Assembly: GCF_901709675.1 (NCBI RefSeq)
Contig: NC_051088.1
Coordinates: forward strand, 17,722,693-17,786,692
Reading direction: 5' to 3'
Source of the DNA: Syngnathus acus
Taxonomy: Eukaryota > Chordata > Actinopteri > Syngnathiformes > Syngnathidae
Length of the DNA stretch: 64,000 nucleotides
Shown here: one piece after another, positions 26,901 to 38,900 of the stretch
How positions within the stretch are numbered: the first letter of the stretch is position 1
Layout: each line of letters starts with the position of its first letter
Position numbers and translations under genes: made by a program
Notes under the pieces: generated by a model
The model's input: only the letters and a program-made list of their open reading frames with translations
Databases searched by the model: none
Told to the model about the DNA's origin: nothing

Positions 26901-29900
26901 TGTTCAGATTTCCGTGAAGGTACCTTTGACATGCATCTGGCGCTTCTGACAATTTGGTGCCAAAAAGTCATCGTGACTTGTGTGCCGCATTTAAAGGGAA
27001 TGAGAGAAGCTGCTTTGATTGATAGCAAATGGAGTGGGATGTGCTCACACCCACAACGGCGCAAATGTAGCTTTCATGCATCTGCACTTACCAACGCCTA
27101 GTCTAACCTGCCTCTGCGAAGATTTAAACTGCACTCTACGCAAGTCATGAAAATAAGAGCTCAGAGAATTTTTCATGATTCAATCAATTAATCAATAAAT
27201 TAGTATGGAAGCAGGAAATGGTCAAAAGTAATGGCTTTATAAGATGCAATATGATGCCTCAGGAAGTGAGTTTGCAAGATATTGTCTTGTGCCCAGTGCA
27301 GCATTTCCATAGGCTTGATATTTTTAATTCAAGAGGGCATTTGTGAGAATATTAGAATATGTATTCATTTACAAATCAAAAAGACAAAACAAGGTGATAA
27401 GATGAAATATTGAACAGTCATTTTTGCTTCTGAATGCTCTCAGTTGCCTTACGTGACTCCACCTCTAAAATCAATTCTATGTTGTTGTTTCTCTCTTTCT
27501 GTTTGCTTGTCTGATGATGATAAATGGCTGGCATCTTTTTTTTAATTTTCCAGAGGTGGATATTCCACCATACTAGCTCGCAAAGCTCTCGTAGCGAGTG
27601 CACACCAAATAATTGACGCCTCCTCAGGGTTTCAGATTATGTCAAGATATTTGTTAAAAATCTTTTGTTCACTTCTTCCCTCAGGCTCTGGAGTACCTGT
27701 TCAAGTTCATCGTCCAGTCCAGAATTCTGTATGCGCGGGCCACTTGCGGGATGGAGGAAGAGCAGTTTCGAGCAAGCATCCAGGAGCTCTTTCAGTCCAT
27801 CCGCTTTGTGCTGAGCCTGGACAGTCGCAGCTCAGAGAATCTGGTCTTCACGCAGGTTTGAATTAGAGACCGCCATTCGCTTTCTGTGTGCACACGTTAC
27901 ATTTCTTTGGAATTTTTATTTCTTATTGTTTACATTTGTTCACTCACTCACAGTTTACATTTGTTTCATGTATTCATTTTTGTGTTGTTTCTTTTTAAAA
28001 AAAAAAAAAAAGAAAAATGTTTTCTGTTTCATTTTGTCCATTGTCCTATTTTGCACCTTTCTTGGCTTGATCTTGGAGGGGTGTGATCGGCTGCATGTCT
28101 CTGTGGTAACGCTCCAGGTCTGTCGTCACTCTCAGTAAGTCACAACATTATGCGCTGGTCCCACAACTGTTAGACATGAACTGCTTCAACACCCTTTCTC
28201 CTGTTTTGACACTGACCGGACTACTGTTAACCTAAAGTGACGGCTTGCTTTAGCAACGAATTCGGAATTCGAATAGCTAGCTACCGTATTTTCCGGACTA
28301 TAAGGCGCACCTAAAAACCTAAAATTTCCTCAAAAGCTGACAGTGCGCCTTATAGTCCGGTGCGCCTTATATATGGACCAAATTCCTAAATTTAAACTGG
28401 CCTGAAGCATTGTGTCATGAAATCAATCATAAGTGGCCCGCTGAAGACTATGAATCATGAATCAAAAAGACTATGGATCATTATTTTGTGATTATACAGT
28501 AATTTGTCGTGTCTGAAGTTGAAATAAAAAAGATAAAATGGAGAATGATTTGATTTGGATTAAAACTCTGACATGATGCATTAATGGTGCGCCTTATAGT
28601 CCGGTGCGCCTTATATAAGGACAACGTTTTAAAATGGGCCATTCATTGAAGGTGCGCCTTATAGTCCGGTGCGCCTTATAGTCCGGAAAATACGGTATTT
28701 TCTAACACCACAATGTTTGCCATTACTGAGTTTTCTGTATTGTGTTTAAACATGCTCCTTGTTGTTGTTCACCTCACAGGCGGCTCTGTTGAACAGCTTC
28801 CCTGATATCTTTGATGAGCTGCTGCAGATGTTCACGGTTCAGGAGGTGGCCGAATATGTCCGCGGCACCCTCGGAAGTATGCCCAGCACTGTTGACATTG
28901 GCCAGTCAATGGATGTTGTCAAACTGCAGTCGATTGCACGCACCGTTGAAAGCCGTCTGTTCTTCTTTCCCGGTGAGAACCTTTCTGTGAAAATTACAGA
29001 TGATGAGATCAATGTACAATATCCGTGTATTTGAGGTTTGTACTGTACAGAGCATTTAAAGTGCATTCCTCCCCGTTTTCTTGTGTTTTCCTCAGAGTCT
29101 CGAAGCATTTTACTTCCAGTTGTTCTGCACCACATTCACTTGCACCTGCGCCAGCAGAGGGAGCTGCTTATCTGTTCTGGGATCCTTAGCAGCATTTTTT
29201 CCATCATCAAAAGCAGTTCTATGGTATGGTGCATTGTCACGCAAACAATAGGGCTACTCTTTCAATCAAATTGAGCAGGCAGTTGTCCTCCAAATGAGTT
29301 GTCTAGACGGTTGTTCTCTGTGCCAAGTACAAACTCCAAAAATACTTGCTCTCCAAGTATCATCATAATGACGAAAATTAAAATACAGATGTGTAGTAGG
29401 CCCAAGAGTTCATGCACAATGTGATATAAACAATGCTGGATATATTCAAATACTCCTGAAAAGTTACCCAAATACTCTTAAATGTATCGAAACATTACTA
29501 AAAATCATCTAAATATTGCACAATCAACTTGATGACACAGATGACACAGGATCAGGATTAATTTGGGAGGGGGTTCAGTGTATCCAAATATATTCAAAGT
29601 ACTCTCAACTCTACAAAATACTAGAAAATTAAGTTTACAAAATACTCATAAAGTTAAATATAACAAAATAACAACTGTATTTAAATACTTATTCAAAATG
29701 TATACAAATTACAGATACAGGTTATGCCTGAATAAATGTTTGAAAGCAAACAATTTGAAGTGATGAACTACAAATGCATTCTACTTCAACATTAAATATA
29801 ACTGGACTAGATTTTAAAACAACGTGGAAGACAGTCTGTCATTTAATGAAGTAATTTCTTCCTGTACCACTAGAGGGCGCCCACATATTTCCGGTGGTAC

Positions 29901-32900
29901 TCGTAACACACTTTGAGAATCACTTTGTCTCGGATGTTAGCGGTCTACATTCAAAATGCATTAAAGTGACACTTTAACTCTCCTACCCTCAGGAGTCGTC
30001 TGTTCAGGAGGAAGTAGAGATGATGGTGGAGAGCCTCTTGGACGTGTTGCTCCAGACTCTCTTGTCAATCATGAGCAAGTCTCACTCTGTGGAGACATCC
30101 AGAGGACAACGCTGCCCCCAGTGTACCGCTGAGATCACAGTAGGTCAAATCAACCCTTCTCATGCGTGAACAAAACCATTTATTTGTGAATTGCGTTAGC
30201 AAACTTAGATGTGTAATTTGGTCTCCTCTAGGGGGAGTACGTGTCCTGTCTTCTTTCTCTGCTCCGACAGATGACAGAGATCCACTTTCACCATCTACTT
30301 AACAACTTCCATAGCAAGGAGGAACTCAAAGTGGGAAAACCTGACTAACAATTTGAAATTTGCTTGCTTCATCCCTAAATGACATTATGTATTGTCTCAA
30401 GGAGTTCCTGTTAAAGATCTTCTGTGTATTCCGCAACCTGATGAAACTGACAATCTTCCCTCGAGATTGGAGTGTCATGAGACTTCTAACCAGTCAGTGA
30501 GTCAAACGTCTTTCTTCGTGATGTGCAGTCCTTGTGCCATTGATAGTTCAGAAACATAAGCTGCCATTTGATCAAGACTTTTATTCAAATGACTTTGCTG
30601 TGAAGGTTACACTTATGCTACGATCCTCGTCATCTATTTTTGGTTGCTACCATCTGTTTCGGAGATGACAGTGACACACTTGTTTTATTTTCCGCAGCAT
30701 CATTGTCGTGACAACGCAGCTTCTTTCCCCGGCGCTGCACAAGAACTTTTCCGAAGCCGATTTCGATTTTAAGGTGTGTCTGTGTAACTGCGCGAAACCT
30801 CTGACAATACATGTCCATGACGCGCATGGTCTTTGTTTTCCTTTGTTAGGTGTGGAACTCCTTTTTCAGCCTGACCGTGCTCTACATCAATCAGCCCAGT
30901 CTGCAGCTCGAGGCGCTTGGGCTCACCAAGAGAAAGAAAGTTCTGGACAAGTAAGCAACTGCTATTGCGTATGGATGACTATCACTATTAAATCATTTTG
31001 ATGTCCTCATCAGAATCGAGGCCAATCGACCTTTTGATGAGATTTGCTCATGGCACACATAGGTTAACAATGTTCTATTTGTCTCTTTCTGCAGGTATGG
31101 AGACATGAGAGTACTGATGGCGTATGAGCTCTTCAGCATGTGGCAAAAATTAGGTTGGACTCATACTGTATAACATGCCGAAGCTCAAAATCACAGCACA
31201 TGATACTAAATGATGGCTTTGTGTTTTTCATTTAGGTGACAACAAACCCCACTTCATCCCAGGAATGATGGGCCCCTTTCTGGGAGTCACCCTGGTCCCT
31301 CAGACTGAAGTTCGAAACATAATGATTCCAATTTTCCATGACATGATGGATTGGGAGCAGAGGAAAAATGGAAACTTCAAACAGGTCACCTTGACATTTG
31401 TTGCAGTTGTCGACTCATAGCAAAGAAACAATTTGCCTGATTGCGGTTGTGTTGTTGGTAGGTGGAAGCGGAACTGATGGATAAGCTGGACAGTATGGTG
31501 TCGGATGGCAAAGGCGACGATAACCACAGGGAGCTCTTCAGTCTTTTGTGAGTGTCAAAATTGCTTGATGACATTCAAGATGTTGGGATGTTTAAAAGGT
31601 CATCCAAAAAGCATCCATGTTTTTTTTTTTCCTTTTACGTTTTGTCTACCGTCTACATTTGCCCTGGCTGATTAGTTGGTTGCATTCCACCTCAGCTTGG
31701 TTCCTCGTTGAACTGCTAGAGAGTTGATGATGTGTGTAGCTTCGCAGCCAAAAACGTCACCTCTTTTTCCCGAGCTCCCTCGCTCTGCCTCTCTTTTTCT
31801 ACTCTAACCCAACGGTGGGCAATTCATTTTTCAAATGGACCATGTTAGAAACGGAAACAGGCGGCAACATTTTGCAATTGTGTTTGCATCTGAATTGAAT
31901 GTCTTTTGTATAACGCAATAAATGGGATTGCTTTATTAAGTTGCCACATATTTGGTTTGGTAAATATTAACAGTAAGAAATTACATAACCGTTATATTTT
32001 ATAATCATTGACATTAAAATGACCCATCTACACATCGTAATACATGAAATTACTATTGAATTAAAAATATATTCATTGTTCACAGTATTTTTTTTCAGTA
32101 TTTCAAAGTGAGCCGACGTTATGCAGGACACAAATATCAAGCCATTGTGAGGACTTCTAAATCATTCAAAGCAAAAATGAGGACCACAGTTGCTGTTGGT
32201 GCTATTCATTGAAAAATAATGCCAAGAATAGTTGGAAAAGTCCAAGGACATGTTTTGTTGCTCTTTGCGCGCACTGCCAACACAAGTGTTTTATTTATTT
32301 TACTTCTATCACCTAGCGCTTTCTCATGTGGGGTTCAGTTGGTCTTTTAATAAGTGAAGATTGTGCTTTTAGATCTGCTCAGCTGAATAAAATGTTTCTT
32401 TTTTCTTTTACCCTAGGACCCAGCTTTTCGGACCTTACCCAAGGTAAATTACACAGCTACCACAATTAAAAGATCTGCTTGCATCCTCACTAAGAACATG
32501 TGACCTTCGTTTGTGTTCAGTCTACTGGAGAAGATAGAGCAGGAGACCTGGAGAGAGACGGGCATCTCATTTGTCACATCGGTCACAAGACTTGTAGAAC
32601 GACTGCTGGACTACAGGTGAACTAAAAGAGTCACGGTGACTACATGGGCAAAAGTATTGGGACACCTGGTCAGAAAAAACGGCAGTAACAATAGATGAAA
32701 CAACAGTGTTGCGTTTTTAGGAGTTTTCACTCTTGTTTGAACGGGTTAGACATCTATCTCCCATTGCGTGCCTGAATGTGTGCAGTGTGCAATAGAAACC
32801 TACACAGCACTTTGCTAACTGAATTCCCACTTGAGGGTTTTTAAATCAGCTCGTAAAAAATGGTGGGTGTCTATGGGACCTTTTGTTCATTAATCCAGAA

Positions 32901-35900
32901 GATGGTTTATTTCAATGGGGAAGCTTAGCTGTGTTTGATGATTTCAGTCTGCTTCAAATACTGTAATTAATTAATAACACTATTCGTTTTGTTTCTTTAG
33001 AGACTGCATGAAAGGAGATGAAGCCGAGAATAAAAAAATGGCCGGCTCTGTCAACTTTACGGTAAGACATCATTTTGATAGCGTTCCAGTGCCTCCGTGT
33101 CAATGGACGTTTTCAAAGGAACTTTCTGAACTCGAATTAAGAATTTCTACAAATCGGAAGTCAACAAGGAGGACATGTACATCCGTTACATCCATAAGCT
33201 GTGTGACCTGCACCTCCAAGCAGAAGACTTCACAGGTATCGGAAATACTTCCTCAATTCATGGCAGATTTGTGGCATTCCAGTTTGAATTTATTGCCATA
33301 GAAAACCTCTGAGAAACATATTTTATTAGGAATCTATATTTGAAAAAGTAAAACAGAAATCCAACTTGAGCATAATGTTAAATGCAGTTCATTTACAAAA
33401 GTGCAGTGTACTACGTGTGACAAAGTACAGAAGCTGTTGGCCAATGATATAATTTCATTTGTGAGGCTGAACTTTGCTCCTCTGGTCATTAATTCAGCCA
33501 AAGACAGTTTGCTACGTTCCAGGCGGCTTCTGACATCTGTTCACAAAAATATGGGCCAGTATGTCTACCAGGCTCCGACACGCTCCGGCGGCCAGACTGT
33601 GCAAACTCTCTGACATGTGTTGGTATTGCGGCCCAACAGATGTGACAACAGTACCCGTTTTCTCACCCTGAACTGCGTGTCATTGCTGACAGAGGCCGCG
33701 TTCACGCTGTTACTCTACTGGGAACTGCTCCATTGGGAGGACCGGCCTCTGAGGGATTTTCTCCACTACCCTTGCCAGAGCGAGTGGCAACGCAAGGAGA
33801 ACCTGAGTCGGAAAATTCTTCACTACTTCAACAAGGGCAAGGTAAGGCAACCTTGAGTTTTAGCACGCAGACAACGGAACTTGGAATTCCTTTCTGACAC
33901 GTATCGACCTCAAGAGACGAATCTGAATCTGAAGAAAATTCGACAACAAACAAAACGTGGTGCCCTCAAGTACAACAGTCATCCATCATCATCGCTTTCC
34001 GCTGTTTGGGTCAAAGCTCGGTGCTACTTACGAGAATAAGAAACGCTTCTGCCAAGTATCGATCTCATCATGAGGTGAATGACGAGGAGTAATAAACGGG
34101 AAAACACGGAGAAGCCATGCTGACTGCTAACATATTGTAAAATCTAATAACATCTGAAACATCACCATCATGGTGGAGCTGCTGTTCCCTTCAATCTCTC
34201 CTTCCTAGCCAGTATTCATCCACAAAATATAAATATTTTCAAGGGCTCCGCACTAAACTAAATCTCTCCGGAGCAACTTAGAAGAAAATGATGGCAAGAC
34301 CACTGTGCTGCCATTTGGATAAACTAGATCAATTCCATTTCTTACTATCAATAGGTTAAGTTAGCTATATGGTTTCAAAGAAATTGCCTTCATAGCGTTT
34401 ACAGCTTTTTGTGCTCAGCGATACCATTTCTAAAAGTATTTGAATTTCCTTGTTTGTGGTCCCGCAGTGTTGGGAATACGGCATCTCTCTGTGTCGGGAG
34501 CTGGCTTTCCAGTATGAGACGTTATATGATTACCAGAGCCTCAGCTGGATACGGGTAAGTCAAGTCAGTGAGCTTCCTGCTTGTGCTCTCATTGCCAAAG
34601 AAGTATTTGGCCTCTGATGACCACATGTGACTTTGCCATTTTCATCCCGTGTCAGAAAATGGAGGCGGCCTACTATGACAACATTATTGAGCAACAACGC
34701 ATTGAACCAGAGTTTTTCCGAATGGGATTCTATGGCAGGAAGTTTCCCTTCTTCCTCAGGGTAAGTCTTTCTGACGATGACAGAATTTCACTAAATGTGA
34801 GGGAAGGGAAGACATATCGACAGCTTTAATGAAATATTTTCTCACAATTTTTTTATCTGGGTGTGTGTGCGTGTCATTTTCTTGTACAGAAATTAGTACT
34901 AAAACATTCAAGTAGAATGTGTCAAAATTTTACCCTTTTTGTTTTTAAATGTAGAAAAACAGTTTAATAAAAATTCATCACAGTTTTTTTAAAGTTTTTT
35001 ATAATTTATATATTTTTTTATGATTTTTTTATGATTTTCATGATTTTTTTCATTTAACACAATTAGATATGACTCTGACACTAAGTATTTTTTTAAATAA
35101 AATATGTTTAACTGCTTCCCACATGTTGACCTGCAGCCTATTCAAATATTTATAGCACAAAGTGACGTGGCCCCTCTTCTCCTATCCATTTGTGGCACCT
35201 CAGTCAAATAAGTTTGGACAACCCCACTCGAAACGAAAAGAACGTTTTGCATTTGTATTTTAAAATATTTTTTAATATTTATAAGCTCATGGGTGCTGTT
35301 CAAGATGTTCCTCTTCTTCCTCAAGTTGCAAATGCGACAAATGCTTTACCTCTTTCCAGAACAAAGAGTTTGTCTGTCGTGGCTATGACTACGAACGGCT
35401 GGAGGACTTCCAGCAAAGGATGCTGGGAGAATTTCCGCAAGCCATCGCCATGCAGCATCCCAACCAACCCGACGACACCATTCTGCAGAGCGATGCACAG
35501 TGTATCCCACTCACTGTACTGTGGCCTTGTGTTTGTCAGACAGTGACTCATAGAAGGAATGTCATATAATAAGAATTCCAATATATAAGATGATATAACC
35601 CCTTTGCTATTTCTTCCCAAACTGGAAGTTGAATGATGAGAACGGTTTCCATGTTGCAATATTTATGGATCTGACTGTCTAAAGAGGACAGTATATCAAT
35701 ACAAGTAATAGTGTAATGTACTTCCTGCCTTCCTGCCTGTCAGCGTGTTCCTTGACACTCAGCTTGTAGATTTGCAGATCTATGCGGTGACACCAGTGTC
35801 AGATATCTCAGATGTGCCTCAACTGGAACGCGTGCCCGAGAGGATCAAGAGCTTTTACCGCATAAACAATGTCAGCCGCTTCCACTATGACAGGCCTTTC

Positions 35901-38900
35901 CACAAGGGCCCCAAGGACCGCGAAAATGAGTTCAGGGTACGGTGAGGTTGTCGTGCTCAGAATTTAGATGTAGCACTACTTGAAACAGAGAATGCTCTCG
36001 CTCTTTTGAGTGAGGCCCAGTTGCTTCAAAAGTAGGAAGTGACACCTCTCTGTGGTCACCAATGCAAACTGCAGCGGCAGTGCCTGACCGTGAAGAAGTG
36101 CTGTACTCAGCAAAAATGACTAGCGCACAGTACATCATCTCCTTTGATATGCAAGAAGGCTTTAATCCATTTCTCAGAGAAGACAAACACAATCGATTTG
36201 GAAATTTCGATGATGATTAAACTCACATAAAAGAAGAATGTGAACCACAACAGCACGACTACGAATTAGATAACATATCGATTTGAGCTATTTTGATTTG
36301 AGAGAGACAACAGATTGTGAGAACCCATTTTCATTCGCAATGCTGATCGAAAATAAAGCAAGATACATTTTTCAAAACAGAAAAAGTGTATATTTGAGAT
36401 TAGTCATGAAATTACACAATTAAAGTCAATTATGACCAATATTAATATTTATTTTAACCATCACTTTTGGCATCAACTGCAGTGATGCAATGTAGCAAGA
36501 AAATTATTATAACTGGGAAATTAAGACAGCTGTAGTTTTGGACAAAATGTAAAATACAAAAAAAGAGCTACAGTCAGTAGGCTTGAATGTAAATAGCATT
36601 TTTATCAGCATTCATTTTCAAGAAAAGAAAGCACAATTGCTAAATGATCATTCAGACTTTATTCAATTTGGATAAGAATTTACAATCATCTCATTTTATT
36701 TTTTTACTTTGGGTTGCTCGTGCTTCCTACCTTGAAGTTCAGAAACTGCATGTTTTTTGGAGAACACATGGCACAGTGACCTAAATATGAATCCAAGAGC
36801 GCATGCTGGCCAACTAATGTGGGGTGCTCAACAGGACTGCTGCCCATTTCTCCACTATTACAATTTTTACTATTTTAATGCGTGGTGTCTGCTTATTCCA
36901 ACAGAGCCTGTGGATTGAGCGAACAACTCTAATCCTCTCCCGCCCTCTCCCGGGCATCTCTCGCTGGGCCGAGGTGGAAAGGAGAGAAGTGGTGAGCAAC
37001 GCGTGTCGCATTTACTTGAACTTTTCTTGAGGATCAATAATCATTATTCTTCTGCTCCTCAACTCAACTAAATGGCAAAAAAAACCTATACCTGTACTTG
37101 CAGGTGGAGGTGAGCCCTCTGGAGAATGCCATCTACGTGGTGGAAAATAAAACCCAGGAGTTGCGCACTCTGATCAGCCAGTACCAGCACAGACAGCATC
37201 ACGGCAACATCAACCCGCTCAGCATGTGCCTCAATGGGGTCATAGACGCCGCGGTGAACGGAGGCATCGCCAGATACCAAGAGGTAGACACGAAGCACTG
37301 GCTCATGCGTGGAATTGTCCTGACTATTGACACCTGCCTCTTCAACAGGCATTCTTCGACAAGGACTACATCAGCAGTCACCCTGAGGACACGGAGAGGA
37401 TCACCCACCTCAAGGACCTGATGCAGGAGCAGGTCAGAATTTCTAATGTCAAATAATGCCTAATCTAAATTTCCTAGTTTTCAAAATATCTTCTTTTTTA
37501 TTGATCAGCCTGCAAGAAAATGAGTGATGTAGGAGAGTCACTTTTGTTACAGGCTCATTTTTCCAAATTCTGCTTCAATAACAGGTGCAGAAAAAAACCC
37601 TTTCTTTTTTAAAGTGCCAAACATTAAACAAATAATTTTCAGTCATAGAATGCTAATCTTTTATCTAAAATGAATTTGATAAATGTTATTTTAATGTACA
37701 ATTAATAACTTTAAACATGTTGTTACTCGACTGAAAATGACATCACTGTTGCCCAGAGCTCAGGTAACGACCGATCAACAATGAGTGAAGTATCCCTTTA
37801 AATACCTTTCTTGCTGTAGGTGCACATTCTTGGAGTGGGTCTAGCTGTTCATGAGAAGCTGGTCCACCCGGAGATGCGTCCACTGCACAAAAAGCTGGTG
37901 GACCAGTTCCACATGATGAGGACTGGCTTGCACCATGTGAGTTACAGCTGGAACAAATTGACATTTTCATGCCGTCATACTATATTGGCTTCTCAGAGGG
38001 CTGCGCAATTAATCCGTTTTAAATCATGATCACGATTTTGGCTGCTAAAATGAAATTACCCAGATCGTTGGTGGTGTTTTTGCTGATCAAGCCAGTCATG
38101 TCAAAAGAAGAAAACAACTGCAAAGCTCAGAAGCATAAAGGACATGAGTTAGGGTTTCAAAAAGTATCATTATCTATTGTCTGGACTTGTTTCAGATTCA
38201 GAAATGACATTAAATAAGATAATTGCATATTTGTTAAATTAGCCCTTGTTTTATTTTAGCATTTATTCTATTATGATAATGCATTTATTTTAAAGTTAAT
38301 TTTTAACTGAAAACTGTATACATTTTATTTTTGAAAACTTGTTCAGCAAAACTGTTTTCCTTAACATGAATAATTATGAATCTTATTAAACAAAAATACA
38401 AAAATATTAAACAAAAAACAAATTATGGCTATCATTTTGGCCATAATTGTGAAGCCTTATAGTGAATTAACGCATTAAAAAAGAAAAACTCACTAATTAG
38501 CATGTTGACACTAGCACGTGAGCAGTATAAATATTCAGAGTAGTATATTTTTGGGACACAGCAGGGTGTGCCCGGCGTGGATCGATTTGGCCCTGCTGGC
38601 TGCTCCGGGGTCAATTCTCCCAGAGGTGTCCTGTCCTCCCACAGCCACATGAGCCCCGAGAGTCTGCGGCTCATACACAGACACAGGTCAGTTACCCAAC
38701 ACATACACATATACAATCAAGTCTCTCCTGGTATTCGGATGAAGGGTTTCAGAAAATTTCATTGACCCTTAAAATGGAACACAGTCGTCCCTTGCTATAT
38801 CACGGTTCACGTTTTTCTGATTTCGTGCATCGTGGGATTTTGCTGTGATTATTTTTTCCACACGCGCTGTTGCCGCTGAATCATGTAAGCAATAAGTGCG

